Assembly (NCBI GenBank): GCA_018340805.1 | Contig: JACMZG010001908.1 | Span: 12,577,912 to 12,641,911 of the forward strand | Reading direction: 5' to 3' | From: Microvelia longipes | Taxonomy: Eukaryota > Arthropoda > Insecta > Hemiptera > Veliidae | DNA length: 64,000 nucleotides | Shown: one piece after another, positions 50,490-62,830 of the stretch | Numbering within the stretch: the first letter of the stretch is position 1 | How the letters are laid out: each line of letters starts with the position of its first letter | Translations under genes and position numbers: made by a program | Notes under the pieces: generated by a model | Databases searched by the model: none | What the model saw: only the letters and a program-made list of their open reading frames with translations | What the model was told of the DNA's origin: nothing

Positions 50490-50650
50490 TACTTCCTAAG
50501 GCTAATCGTAAAGCACCTAAGGTTATTCCTAAGGCACTTAAGGTTACTCCTACAGCATCTATAAGGTTATTACTAAAGCACCTAAGGTTATTACTAAAGC
50601 ACTTAAGGTTATTTCTAAAGCACTTAAGGTTATTCCTAAAGCACTTAAGT
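50490..50650. repeat. 21-bp minisatellite
   Basis: About eight copies of GGTTATTCCTAAAGCACTTA plus A, with TTACTAAAGCACC variants. As the unit length is a multiple of three it creates a false minus-strand protein. Confidence 0.92.
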
Positions 50651-50789
50651 TTATTCCTATAGTAATAGTTGACACAAAGCACTGTTTCAACCAGTTGACT
50701 TCGAGAAGAAAAGAGTTCCGCGTTTCATTAGGTTCATCCGATGGGTTTAAAATCGGAATGAATTTGTTTCAACCATTATAGTATAAAAA

Positions 50790-50970
50790 AACTGCATAAG
50801 GTGTTTCGTTTCCACCGTGGAAAGCACCTACAGGGGTGTATGACATCACGTATGAGTTCACAAATGCATTACGAAACAGAAATGAGGGATTCAGTTACGT
50901 AGAACATTGTAAACACATCCATGAAACCCTAAAACCCTGAAGATGCCTCTTGATTGTTGGTCATTAAGTC
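50790..50970. mobile_element. Decayed foldback with hammerhead-like modules
   Basis: GTGTTTCGTTTCCACCGTGG with CACCTACAGGGGTGTATGAC near 50800-50850, and CCTGAAGATGCCTCTTGATT near 50936-50955, match in order the two inverted modules of 63345-63530. Both modules are mutated. Confidence 0.55.
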
Positions 50971-51524
50971 TAAACTTGCAGAGAAGCGTCGCACCTGATT
51001 GTGGGAAATTCAAAACACTTCATCTCTAAATGAGAACTAATTATTTGTTTCAGAACACTCACGAAAGAAAAAAAGAAGTTGTGCCAACTTTCCCCGATAG
51101 TTTTTAAACTGTTTCTTGGGTTTTTAAAGTTATTTTTAACTTGATATACTTAGAACTTTTTGTCAGCTAATTTACTTGCTCAGCTTTACTACAAATTATG
51201 GAGTTCTGGTTCTTCGTGGAGTTTTCACCGCCCCACATTACCGCCCCCTTTACCTAAATACTTGCGTCTAACTTTACATGCTGCTAGATGAGAATCATTA
51301 ATAATTAGTCAACAAGGAGTTTAAACAACTTGGCTAAAACAAGGTTACTTCAGTTGGTTAGAGTAAGAGAGAGTTTTAAACATTTTAAACAATCATTAAT
51401 CATGATCGCTACAAGCACTCAATACATAGTGAAGCATCGATTCAAGTTATCTCTAATTGACATAAGATACTAAGACTATTCAAAACATGACTCATGCTCT
51501 CATGACTCATTATGATAACTCAGT
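50971..51524. other. No gene recognised
   Basis: No supported feature. A C-rich patch at 51225-51250 has no frame. Confidence 0.35.
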
Positions 51525-51995
51525 GCCTTGTTGTAAGCCTTTAAAAGACTAGGAGGACTCGCTGCAAGCCTAAAGAAGAATAGGAAAGCTTCTTATAAGC
51601 CTTAAGAAGATTAGGAAAACTTGTAGAAAGCTTTAAGAAGACAAGGAGGGCTTGAAGTAAGCCTTAAGAAGCCAAGGAGGACTTTTAGTAAGCCTTAAGA
51701 AGCCTAGGAGGGATTGAAGTAAGCCTTAAGAAGACTAGGAGGACTTGTAGTAAGCCTTATAAAGACTAGGAGGACTTGTAGTAAGCCTTAAAAAGCCTAG
51801 GAAGGCTTGAAGTAAGCCTTAAGAAGACTAGGACGGCTTGAAGTAAGCCTTATGAAGACTAGGAGAGCTCGAAGTAAGCCTTATGAAGACTAGGAGAGCT
51901 TGAAGTAAGCTTAATGAAGACTAGGAGAGCTTGAAGTAAGCCTTATGAAGACTAGGAGGACTTGTAGTAAGCCTTAAGAAGACTAGGAGGGGTTG
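51525..51995. repeat. 31-bp minisatellite
   Basis: About 15 copies of GTAAGCCTTAAGAAGACTAG with GAGGACTTGAA. Variants GAGAGCT, GACGGCT and GCCTAGG cluster in neighbouring units, so expansion was local. Confidence 0.94.
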
Positions 51996-52649
51996 TTGTA
52001 AGTATACAAAATCTTTAGCACTTGTTGCTATGTATCTAAATTTTCTGAAGGCACTTGTAACCCATATCTCCTGGGACACCCTATAAATGTAAAATACCAA
52101 TCTACCTTTCATTGGATTTATTCAATAAAATTCTACTTTTTCTGAACCCCACCGGTATATTGGTGAAAAACTTTTTGATTAATTCCTTAGTTGGGTCCGC
52201 TTTGAATTGATTTCCCCATCTTATATGGATAAACTGACCCTTTTTCTGCCCTGCAGCCAGCTTATAGAAATTTTAAGTATTTTTTTTTTTCAACTTTGTA
52301 CGTCAAACGGTTTGGAAATTTATTATATCAGGGGCACGGTAGTGCAGCAACAAAGTAATATGTGACATACAGTTATTACTTAATCTTTGGCGCCACTATT
52401 TGATACGTGTAATGGATTGATAGAAATTTGATAAGTTCCATCTAACTTTCAGGGTTGAAGATAGTGTTTGTCTCTTCGTAAAGATTACGATTAGCGTAAC
52501 GAATCTAATTGTAGCTGTTGCGAATTTACTATTTATTATAATTATTATTAATATACTACACATTATTTAGTTGACTTCCTCATAACAAGAGTAACCTTCT
52601 TCCCTTAACAGGTCAATGATGGTATGTTTGACATCATAGTGGCGACAAG
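51996..52649. other. No gene recognised
   Basis: 52020-52085 is GC-richer, reading on the minus strand as part of a 63-residue frame (VSQEIWVTS) without known domain. It could be an old coding relic. The rest is AT-rich. Confidence 0.35.
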
Positions 52650-52960
52650 TAACAAGGAGCATGTTTTTAGGAGAATTATTAAGCATATGCGCTGGTGTTT
52701 CGATTAACAAGGAGCATGTTGTTAGGACACTTAGCACATATGCTGGTGTTTCGAGTAACAAGGAGCATGTTGTTAGGACACCTAGCACATGTGCTGGTGT
52801 TTCGAGTAACAAGGAGCATGTTGTTAGGGAAATTACCAAGCACGTGTGCTTGTGTTTCGAGTAACAAGGAGCATGCTGTTAGGGAAATTACCAAGCACAT
52901 GTGCTGGTATTTCGAGTAACAAGGAGCATGTTGTTAGGACAATTACCAGACAATTGGTGT
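52650..52960. repeat. 51-54-bp tandem repeat, six copies
   Basis: Units carry GTAACAAGGAGCATGTTGTT, AGGACA or AGGGAAATTACCA, and AGCACATGTGCTGGTGTTTC. The unit length is a multiple of three and lacks stops in most frames, so several overlapping frames on both strands look like proteins. They are artefacts. Confidence 0.93.
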
Positions 52961-53917
52961 TTCGGTCTCTTTGCTGCATTTGCGACAGAAGGGTCTCACG
53001 TTTCCTGTATACTGACTACCTGTATAAAATATAGGAAAATAAACGAAAACATCTTATTTGACGGTAACAATATTCGAACATAAGTCTCGAGGTATGGTAA
53101 TTCGGGAGCACCTATCGACTCAGGATCAATTTAAACAACTCAGAGCTACTAAAATGATCACCTACCAAGGTGATGTTTTTCCTGGCCGATAGGACTTTCC
53201 CCAAAGAATCTGTTTAATTTTATTCATCAATCAAAAATAATGATACAGAATGTCTTTTTTCCAATAAGCTAAGTAAGCTCCGATAAGCTTAATTTTTAGA
53301 GATTTAAAAAATCATACTGATCGAGAAAAAAGGTTAACAGCATAACCTTGCCCATGAAAAACGTTAGTACAACCAAACATCAAATATGTGTTTTCCCTTT
53401 TTATGAATAATTTTTTATATTACATATTATTGAGTTTCCTATACATGCTGGCTTTGATAGAATTTATATTGAGAAATTTTATATTATTTTCCTAAGTTTT
53501 TATTAAAGATACGAGAGGATAATATGACAGTGAGTTTTCCTCTTTTTCTCCCAACCCCTCTCTACCCCTCCCACCAGTAATAACCCTTGTGATTGTCTAC
53601 TATTTACTTTCTGTCAACTTTCTTAGAGTTTTATTAAATTGTTTCTTGCTGAAGGGAATAAAGCTTTGCAGTTAAATACACATAATAATAAATCATTTAA
53701 ACAGCAGCATATTTTATTGTAGGAAGATAATATCTTACATATTAGCAAGCTATCTTTAAATGAATATTAGTATTTTAAGTAATAATCCAAAGTTAGGTTA
53801 CATTGTTATTACTTAACTTATTAAAACAGGCTTTAGTTCAATTAGACCAACCGTTCACCAGAAAAAGCCGAAATCTACGGGAAAAGACTGTCTTAAATTG
53901 TTTTAAAAACACTTATT
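52961..53917. other. No gene recognised
   Basis: AT-rich with a pyrimidine-rich patch at 53535-53580. No supported feature. Confidence 0.35.
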
Positions 53918-54136
53918 TGAGAGCTGTGGTCCCAAAGGGTAAATAAATATAAACTACGTTCTTAGTGAAGACGTTTCGACCTTACAGGTCATAATCATTC
54001 ATAGTTAATTAAAGGATTATGACCAGGTCGAGTCTCCTAGGTCATAATCTATGAGTAGGTCATAATCTGAAGGTCGAAACGTCTCCACTAAGAACGTACT
54101 TTGTATTTATTTACCCTTTGGACCACAGCTCTCAAA
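53918..54136. mobile_element. Foldback with GAAACGTC modules
   Basis: TTGAGAGCTGTGGTCCCAAA through GTTCTTAGTGAAGACGTTTC on the left is matched inverted by GAAACGTCTCCACTAAGAAC through GGACCACAGCTCTCAA on the right. Arms are about 75 bp. The centre repeats GGTCATAATC in both orientations. The GGTCGAAACGTC words recall the hammerhead-like modules at 63285-63560. Confidence 0.82.
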
Positions 54137-55094
54137 CATATACGACACAGGGTACATACTTAAGTTTTTTAGAAACATTTGTTGTTAAATTTTTCGTCTA
54201 CATCTAGGAATATTATTGAAAAAAAATTGTTAAGTACAAACGCAGTTACTTTAAAAGGATATCTCTGCTGACCTGATAAAACCTTTAAATAGAAAAAAAT
54301 CTTTTTTGTAAAGAATAATTTCTTTTAGGAAATAAAGTTTTGATAAGAAAAGTTTTTGGTCCCATACAACATAAACTTAGGCTGTAAACCCGTGCTTTAC
54401 TTTTCTTTACATTTCTATATAAGGACTTTATATGACTTAGAACAATAAACTAATACTGCTACAAGTCATATTTACGCACAGGTAAAATATAAACGTTATT
54501 TATGCATCAAGGGCGTAAAATGAGCTATTTTATTCCTAGATTCTAACTTACTTCTTAAGACAGAATAAATAAATAAACCACTTATTGCAGATAAAAAAAC
54601 ACAGGCTTCATAATTTCTTACATTAAATATAATCTTAATTTATTTTCCTTTTTATATTTTTTTTTATAATTTTTGTTTTATCTGTAATTCGGTGAAAAAC
54701 CGTGGTTATACCTTTTACAAGGTATTTAGGAGTTGCTAATTAAATGAATTATTATATTTTAATTTATGTTATGTATGATATATATTATTTTATTTAATTT
54801 TACTAAAATACTATTTAAATGTAATTCATAAGTATTATTTATTTTTCTACTATGTATTTTTGTTTAATTTTTATTTTAGGTATTTTATAATTATTTCACA
54901 ATTAACAATTATCATATTAATTTGTTTATTTTGAATTTAATATATTTTATATCTTGCTTATTTAAAAATTTATGATTATTGATATTTGATTCAATAATAT
55001 AAATAAATAATTTTGTTTAATTTATGATTTATTTAAAAATATTTATACATAGTTATTTTTGAATTGTAAATTTAAAAACATACATAGCTTATAT
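54137..55094. other. No gene recognised
   Basis: Very AT-rich. 54490-54530 (GTTATTTATGCATCAAGGGC) resembles the end of repeat family Y. Confidence 0.4.
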
Positions 55095-55235
55095 TAGCCA
55101 TAGCCGAAGGCGATGGCAGGCTATTGAAATTACCTGCCGAGGCTGGTAATTAGCCCATTTGACTTCCTCCGTTATCTTCAGAGGGCTCGTCGTGCTCATT
55201 GAGACTAGAAGTTAATCACTGATATAACTCATCAA
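55095..55235. repeat. Dispersed block shared with 6440-6530
   Basis: Includes TTATCTTCAGAGGGCTCGTC and TTAATCACTGATATAACT as at 6465-6520, preceded by AGCCGAAGGCGATGGCAGGC. It is the end of an unidentified repeat. Confidence 0.6.
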
Positions 55236-55252
55236 CTTGCGGTAAATACAAC

Positions 55253-55380
55253 CTTTTAGCGAATTTCCTTTGGAAATTCGCCTAATGGGATAGGCGTCAT
55301 GGCGGAATTTGAACCTCGGACCACGACACAAATCCGTTTCAGAGGTCCCTAATGACGAAAAAATAAGTTTCGCGAGACTT

Positions 55381-55471
<91 letters not shown>

Positions 55472-56796
55472 GTATTTCTAGACACTTTCTTGTAAACACT
55501 CTATCTTTCGAACGGATTAATATTTTTTAACCAAACTTGGTACAAAAATCAACCTTTGGGAGAACACTAACCCTATTGAAAACCAGGTTTTTGTGACGTC
55601 ATTAACCCGGTTTGCTGAGTCAGCAAAATTTTGAAAAAATCGGCAAAATTCAGGTTAATATTTTTTGCCGCGAAAAAGGTCAATATTATGTTTTTTGAGA
55701 TGCTTAATCGAATGAAACCGGTCCGAAGTCGATACGACCACTTTAAGTGACCAAAAAGTCGAAAAAACCATTGTAAATTACCCAAAACCAAAATTTAGGT
55801 CGATAAAAAATAAATTTCGAGTAGGGTGTCGTTTTCTATGTAATTTTGGGCACTGAATCGAATGAAACCGGTCCGAAGTCTATACGACCACTTTAAGTTA
55901 CCAAAAAGTCGAAAAAACCACAAAATTTATAGAAAACCAAAATTACGGTTGTTGAAAATTAAATTTCGAGTAGGGTGTCGTTTTCAATGTTTTTCGGACC
56001 TCTGAGTTGAATGCCAGTGGTCCGGAGTCAATACGACCACTCAAACCCAGAGTACCTGGGTTCACATCCTGGAAGGGTCTATAATTTTTTTATCGTTTTT
56101 TTACCTAATAAGTTTACAACTAGAAAATAATTCTGGCGCGGTGGTCCGCATGTCGGGCGAATTTCCTTTGGATGCGTGTTTCCGTGCTTTTTACATTATA
56201 TAAGTTTACAACTACTAAATAAATAATTCCGGCGCGGTGGTCCGCTGTCGGGCGAATTTCATTTAGAATGCCTGTTTCCGTGCTAAACAACCCATTTCTT
56301 GCTTAAGGTTCTGGTTCATGCTTTAAAACCTAAGCAGTTACTCAATTGTCAAGCACTGCTCGTAACTCATTTTGTCTGTATTTTCCAAAGGAAATGCGCT
56401 AAAACCTTTAAAGGTAACTGACTAAGCTTAAAGATAAGTAACTAAGCTTTAAACTAGTGCAAATAATAGTGCGTACTTCTAATTTTAGAGGCATGGTTTT
56501 GTACAACAACTGGATGATTATGCGCATTTCCTTTGGAAAATACAGACAAAATGAGTTACGAGCAGTGCTTGACAATTGAGTAACTGCTTAGGTTCTAAAG
56601 CATGAACCAGAACCTTAAGCAAGAAATGGGTTGTTTAGCACGGAAACAGGCATTCTAAATGAAATTCGCCCGACAGCGGACCACCGCGCCGGAATTATTT
56701 ATTTAGTAGTTGTAAACTTATATAATGTAAAAAGCACGGAAACACGCATCCAAAGGAAATTCGCCCGACATGCGGACCACCGCGCCAGAATTATTT
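55253..56796 (+). mobile_element. Stand-alone copy of the palindrome arm element
   Basis: Order: TTAGCGAATTTCCTTTGGAA end, tRNA-like module (GAACCTCGGACCACG), (TA)n, TTCTAGACACTTTCTTG, CGAACGGATTAATATT, two 150-bp units (about 55700 and 55850), tRNA-like module (near 56000-56075), and the foldback module to GCGCCAGAATTATTT. This copy, about 1.54 kb, defines the element ends that are doubled head-to-head at 38156-41950. Confidence 0.88.
56131..56790. mobile_element. Foldback module, copy 2
   Basis: Arms 56131-56400 and 56522-56790 are inverted copies of about 270 bp. Ends are AAATAATTCTGGCGCGG and its complement. The copy lacks the short segment with GCCCATTGCG present in copy 1. Confidence 0.92.
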
Positions 56797-57109
56797 AATT
56801 CCCGAGAAATGATTGTTCCATCCCTACTCTGCTTTATTAGATAAGATGAATCTTTAAAATATTTTTATTAAAACACGTTTTTTTTACAAAAACTTTAAAT
56901 TATATTTTCCTGAAAACTATTCGATAAATATTGATAAACTGAAATAAACTGCACATTTATTTTTCTTGTTATTTAATTTGAAAGTAGTTAGCATTTTACG
57001 TTAGTGTCTGAAAGAAAACTTACACTTTTTAATATAATTCAAGGAGCCCATGTATCACCTTTTTTTCTCCGGTTTCCCAGATTTTGTTTCACAGGAACTA
57101 ATCAGGACA
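56797..57109. other. No gene recognised
   Basis: AT-rich link between two repeats. Confidence 0.35.
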
Positions 57110-57355
57110 TATTTTCCGAATAGCACAACTACAGCAGTAGTTTGATTTTTGTACCAAGTTTCAACTCTCTAGCATAAATACACAAGTAGCTACGATGATA
57201 ACAGACACACACACACACATACAAATAGACAGACAACTTTAAGAAAACTCAGGAGGTCTTTAAAACGCCTGAAACGGATAATTCCGGTTTTATCCTGGTT
57301 TCGGATTTTTTGCCCACACAATACTTTTCCTATATACCTACGGTATAAATGAGGA
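57110..57355 (-). mobile_element. Dispersed repeat family X, minus copy
   Basis: Plus-strand words TTTTTGTACCAAGTTTCAAC, CTACGATGATAACAGACACA, AACGCCTGAAACGGATAATT and ACACAATACTTTTCC match 31570-31790 in order. The terminal TATACCTACGGTATAAATG is partly palindromic and is a probable element end. Confidence 0.7.
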
Positions 57356-58309
57356 AAAGTAAAATTTTTTTAATGAAAACATACGACGTGAATGATGGAA
57401 AACAAAAACGGAAAAAAATATTTCAAATAAAACTTTCAAGAGGAAGACAAAGTAGTTAAGGAAAGTCATAACTATTTTACTCGACTTAGCAAGTCTTAGA
57501 GAGAAATCCGTAACCGAGATGTCCCACGTCCGGCCCACTCCACATCCCACTCTACGGCCCACCACCTCAGGAAAACCAAATCTTTAATAACTTATAAAGA
57601 GAGGAAAACTTAGTTTTCAGTCAAGTTTCCAGACAAATTTTAAACTCGGTTTAATTAGATTACTAAGTTTTGTCTCAGGAAAGCAAAAGCTACAAATAGA
57701 CAAAGAACTTGATTTTAAGTTGTTTATAAAACTAAACAAAGATATGATACTTTTGGTAGATTTTATACAACTTAACCACAGACTAGAATATTAAAATAAA
57801 AGACCTTATTGTTATAAAACAACACACAAGCACTTACTGTAAAATAATTATCATAATTATTTCAAAAATTTTACATTAGTACAAATTAAAATTATTAATA
57901 TGTACACAAACAGTTAATAAACTATAATTTGACACAATATAAATTGTGTTAGAGACACATAAGAAATGTAACAATCAAAATGCAATTCTACATCTAGGAA
58001 CTATTCCATCATTAGATATTCGTCATAATTGATGGCTCGACATAATGTCATGTCTCACACTGTTTCGTCACATCTAACTCATTAGCATACCAACAGAGCC
58101 TGAACTTACTAAGATATGTTTTGCAAAACTCGTTAGCATCATATTATATATATTAATAATTTATTTATTAAAATAATTAAATTTAAATTGTTTTATATTA
58201 AAAATAAAACTAAATTAGATAGATATTAAACATACTATTCATATAACCCTACAGTCTTAATAGATTACCAAAAGGAAATGTGTTCCTTCGCCTCCAGATG
58301 GTGTATAAT
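57356..58309. other. No gene recognised
   Basis: 57515-57570 is GC-rich (GTCCGGCCCACTCCACATCC), inside an unsupported 75-residue minus frame. The rest is AT-rich. Confidence 0.35.
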
Positions 58310-58995
58310 TTAAGGGAGTACAGAAGCACTTTCCACTCCCAAGGAAGAAAAAGTTACATTTCATTCCCTCGAGAGTATAGTTACTTTTTGCTCCCTTGGG
58401 AGTAAAAAGTAACCTTTTCTCCCTTGAGAGTAAAAAGTGTTTTTATTATTAGGGTTAGAGCCAATTACATCCATTTTTTGGGAGTAGTATCCTCTAAATT
58501 ATAAAAGGGCTTAATCAATTTCGTAACACATTCCTAAGGCCGGCCCTCCGAAAATTTATGAGGCCAAAAAAATTGTGCAGACCAAAAGAAGCTGTTTGGA
58601 GCAATAAAGATTGTTTTGACTTTTTGGGGGGCGACACCTCCTAATTTTATTATGAAGGTGGGGGTCCGACACAAAATAAATTAAAATAAAATACAACAAA
58701 ACTTGGAAATAACTAATATAAATAACTAATAGATATGGAAATAACAATATAACAGTACTTAAATGACGTCAACGTCTAGAGATAAAATCTTTTATGCACC
58801 TTGGGAGTAAAATGCTATTTTCCCCTCGCAATTACCTTCCTAGGCTTCGCCTCGGGAGTTAAAAACAAAAGTACCTCCAAGGCTTTGCCTAGACTGTTCA
58901 AGCTTTGGTTCCCTCGGCTGTCACCTGATAGGAACTAACGAATTGCTCAGAGAACTAACATGTCTTATTCCCTTGGTGCATAAATAACTATTATT
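58310..58995 (-). mobile_element. Dispersed repeat family Y, inverted copy
   Basis: Read on the minus strand it starts AATAGTTATTTATGCACCAA and runs through CTCCCGAGGCGAAGCCTAGG, TAAAAGATTTTATCTCTAGA, GGTGTCGCCCCCCAAAAAG, ATTGGCTCTAACCC, and several CTCCCAAGGGAG-type hairpin words. It corresponds to 24515-25215. Inner parts are rearranged. Confidence 0.72.
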
Positions 58996-59877
58996 ATGGT
59001 CTACTAGACAGAATAAAGTTGCAAATTTAAGTTCGAATTCCAAAAACAGTTCTTGAACGGAACGGATTTCGTAAACACACCCGGGTCAGATTTCCCCAAC
59101 ATAACCCCATATAGCCTCTCATACAGCTTCCTTGCATTTATTTTTAACCCTTCTCAAAACTATTTAGTATTCTAGCTAACTTCTAAATCACCTAGTAGCC
59201 AATTTCAGTTCTTTTAATAAATCAACAGTAAAATCAGTTTAATATGATAGGTAAAGAAATTAGTATTTTATAACATTTTCCAAAATAAGAAGAAAAACAA
59301 CATAAAATATTCCTGTAAAATTACTAGGTAAAAGGTTATTACTAATTATAACAGTCTGTTTTTTAGGAAAGAGTTTTCACTACAAAACATTACTACATAT
59401 ACAAGGATATTAATTCATACACGTCTCCTTCCTTTGTCTAGTCTGTGGTTTTTACTCTCATATTAAGGGCAAAAGGGAATGTTTTGCCGCAGGGGTTTGA
59501 AGAAAAAGGGTTTCACAATGGGAAAAAAGGAAAAGCTATGAAAAATGGTTAGGGAGTAGTCTGTCATGATCCCCCTGTTTGTTGTTTCAGTCCGTTGTAT
59601 GAATCCGTGCTGGATCCGGATTGAGTAAGATTGATGATGTATCCAATATTACTTTTCCACAGTGTTTTCTTTTGCCTTGTCATTGCTTGTTTAGTACAAA
59701 GTATGCCTTTTCATTGGTCCCTTCGACCCTCTCTTAGTTTTTAAGCATTTTTTGTTAATATAATTTTTTCAAATGTTTCGTTAAAAAATAAAAACACGAT
59801 TTATAACTAAAAGATTTAATTTAAACTCACACGAGCATTAACATTTGATAAAAAAATAGAAAAAAAAATTCATCAAT
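58996..59877. other. No gene recognised
   Basis: No supported feature. 59460-59620 is slightly GC-richer without a frame. Confidence 0.35.
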
Positions 59878-59960
59878 TACTGGGCACCTTAGAAGTTTTT
59901 CACACGAATTTGGACTTGCTTGAATCGTACTCAGAATGTTATTGTGGTAAAAACTTTAAG
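59878..59960 (-). mobile_element. 5S-family tail fragment
   Basis: ACTGGGCACCTTAGAAGTTT, CACACGAATTTGGACTTGCT, GATAGTAAATAGG follow the end and body of the 5S-derived family on the minus strand. No head. Confidence 0.5.
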
Positions 59961-59966
59961 ATAGTA

Positions 59967-60470
59967 AATAGGTAGTCCGTGAGTTGAGCTATGCACCATT
60001 GAACCCACGCATAAAGGCACCCGGGTAAATGTTTAACATGGTTCAGGTACAACTGAATATGGTTAAGGTTCGACTGAATATGATTAAGGTTCAACTAAAT
60101 ATGGTTAAGGTTCAACTGAATACGGATAAGGTTCAACTGAATATGGGTAAGGTTCAACTGAATATGGTTCAGGTACAACTTAATATGGTTAAGGTTCAAC
60201 TGAATATGGTTCAGGTACACCTGAATATGGCTAAGGTTCAACTAAATATGGATAAGGTTCAACTGAATATGGTTAAGGTTCAACTGAACATGGTTGAGGT
60301 TCAACCGCAACCCTATTCGGTTGAACCTGAACCATGTTGAAGATAAACACGAACCAAGTTCGCTTAAACCTGATCCATTTTCGGTTTTACAATCACGCTA
60401 AACATGAACCCCTGGGTGCCTGTATGCGTGGGTTCAATGGTGCATAGCTCAACTCACGACTACCTACTAT
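59967..60470. mobile_element. Foldback enclosing a 21-bp tandem array
   Basis: Terminal inverted repeats of about 60 bp (ATAGGTAGTCCGTGAGTTGA, GCTATGCACCATTGAACCCA, CGCATAAAGGCACCC and their complement at 60405-60470) enclose about 15 tandem units of 21 bp (ATGGTTAAGGTTCAACTGAA plus T) at 60035-60310. Inverted units near 60310-60340 (GGTTGAACCTGAACCATG) continue the palindrome. Because 21 is a multiple of three, the array translates as a heptad repeat MVKVQLN; this is an artefact of the repeat. Confidence 0.9.
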
Positions 60471-61440
60471 AGTATGGTTTCGCTGCGCTTGACTTCAAAA
60501 TAAAAGGTTTTCCCTACGACTAGGGTTTTCATGGATAATAATAGTTTTACTAGATTTACCAACTTTAGTCAATAATAAAGCCTAGTGGTCTACAAGCACA
60601 CTAGAAGAAAAAATTGAGAGGGAATAAAATGTTATAAATAATATAAAAAGTTATAAAGATATAAATGAACTTTAATTTCAAGGTAAATTGAGAGGATCAC
60701 AGCTGACAAACATCAAAGATACCATTTTAATATTAAAGTATTCAAGTAAAAAGAAAATAGTTCATAAAACTGAGAGAGGAGAGATAGCATTTGTTTTTAA
60801 ATTTTAATCCCTCACTAACTTGTTTAGTTTGAACGAATGAAAATTGTGTTTAAACCGTTTTCATTGCTTCATGAATCGTTTATCATTGTTTGACCGCAGA
60901 ACCAGAAGGTTTTAGAGATTGGGTTTAGCCAGCCCTAAGGGTAACATAATCCAAAGGGCTGTGTGGGTAATTAGGTTACGCTCTCAGTACTGCGGCTTCA
61001 AGGGCCGTTTATCACAAGACCGAGTAAAACGGCCAAGTATCTATCAAAGGGGACTTGGGCACAGGAAATGAACTGGTTTAGGGACGAGAGAAAACTTTTA
61101 GGAAAATCGTTCGAGAGAAAGAGATGAATTATTTTCTCTTCTAAACCGCAAAATCAAACACTACCAAATCCTAAAATAATTGTGTGGAAAATGAAAACGT
61201 CTCTGGGAAATGTTTAGGGAAAAACGTCTCTGGGAAATGTTTAGGGAAAAACGTCTTTATCAAGAAATATTTAGAGATGGGTCAACCAGATGGAATTATC
61301 ATGTCTAGATTCAGTCAGCTGTGAAAACACTTAATAAACTTCTCTGAATTTTCATCAAAACCAAAGCCCTTAAACGTCTCCGGTTAAAGAAGACCTCTCC
61401 TTGAAAACGATAAGACAAGAGTTATTAATGGAAGAACTTG
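60471..61440. other. No gene recognised
   Basis: 60910-61080 is GC-richer (CCAGCCCTAAGGGTAAC, GGGCCGTTTATCACAAGACC) without a clear frame. At 61200-61255 a 29-bp unit (ACGTCTCTGGGAAATGTTTA) is present twice to three times. Confidence 0.4.
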
Positions 61441-61700
61441 GTTAAGCGCACCCAGAGCCGCTTAAGGATGACATGAAATTCCCATTAGGGGGTTGGTAGC
61501 ACTGATTTGACTGACACAACCCTATCTGGCAACCCAGCAGATTAATGAGCAACCTCGGCATCAAGAAATTTGCCGATATTCTTCTCTCCTTACCTCTAAT
61601 GTTTGTTTGAGCGAACAGCTTTATACCGAAATTACCTCGCTCTGTTGCTAAATGCTTCTTAAAGCGAGCAGCTTTGCAAACGTTGTTATTAGACAAGGTG
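61441..61700 (-). other. GC-richer stretch with an 84-codon frame
   Basis: An open minus frame (MSNNNVCKAARFKKHL at the start, ending SGSGCA) lies in unusually GC-rich, apparently unique sequence. No domain is recognised and no splice signals stand out. It could be an exon, a domesticated fragment or chance. Confidence 0.2.
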
Positions 61701-62529
61701 ATATCAAACTTTGTGAAAGTTTTCCTTCATTTAATTTACATAATATTTTAATTTTGTTCAATGATTCAGGATTTTACTTCATTATTCATGAAAAATTACG
61801 AGGATGAGCGTGTAAAGCGATTTAATTATAGGATAGGGAACAATTGTAATTATATATTTCTGAACTGCGTTTATACGAGGTATTGTCTCGGAGATAATTT
61901 CGAACGTAAAAACAACCCATCTACTGGTCCTTACTCTCTAAAAACAAACATAATGTAAAAATGGAGTTGGTTTGATCTAAAACAAGTCTAGGTACAAATA
62001 ATTGAAGCGGAAGGTACTCCGATCTCCGATAACAACATTCTGTTAAATTCTGTGCCGTTATTAAGACAAATACAAAAATTGTTAAATTCAAACCAAATAA
62101 CAAACCCGTTCCTAAAAACAACCAACCAAACTACTTTCTAGAATAATATTGGGAGTTTTCTAATATTGGTAAAATATTTTAACCAAAATTAATCCAAGCA
62201 GCAGAAGGAAAAGAAAAAAAGTAGTATTATAATTCTAGGAATTGCTTAGCAAAAGTTAGTGCCAGTTTTAGGTCAGGGTTCGAATTTTGGTGGCTATATA
62301 AATTATCAAGCGATGGATGGTGTGATACTAGTGTTCTGCTACAGTAAAGGACATAGAACACAACAAAAAATGGTATAAATGCATATTTATAATAATTATT
62401 TAAGTAGCCCATTTACTGATTTTGTTAATGTAAATGTTATACTAAGTATTTAAATTATATGATTAAAGACTTTGTAAATTAACTTAATTAACAATATTTT
62501 TAAGAAAATACAAATAAAGGCTAAGGTTA
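61701..62529. other. No gene recognised
   Basis: AT-rich, with no supported feature. Short frames near 61761 and 61921 overlap on opposite strands and are not called. Confidence 0.35.
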
Positions 62530-62830
62530 ATGTGCAAATAAATGAGTCGCTAAAATAGTTAGTATAAATGCCCAAATACCCAAATAAAAAGGTCATTAAA
62601 TTAGTTAGTATAATTGCCCAAATACCCAAATAAGTGGATCTTTAAATTAGTTAGTATAAATGCCCAAATACCCAAATAAATGGGTTATTAAAATAGTTAG
62701 TATAAATGCCCAAATATCCAAATAAATGGGTCACTAAAATAGTAAGTATAAATGCCCAAATACCCAAATAAGTGGGTCAGTAAAATAGTTAGTATAAATG
62801 CCCAAATAAATGGGTTACAAAAATAGTATG
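62530..62830. repeat. 46-bp minisatellite, about six copies
   Basis: Units carry TAGTTAGTATAAATGCCCAA, ATACCCAAATAAATGGGTCA and TTAAAA. The fifth and sixth units are partly deleted. Confidence 0.93.

Noticed and set aside
52567..52919. Apparent repeat proteins in several frames on both strands
   Set aside because: A 51-54-bp tandem array with unit length a multiple of three and no stops. The coding look is automatic.
60029..60340. Heptad-repeat protein (MVKVQLN repeats)
   Set aside because: It is the translation of a 21-bp array lying within a foldback element.
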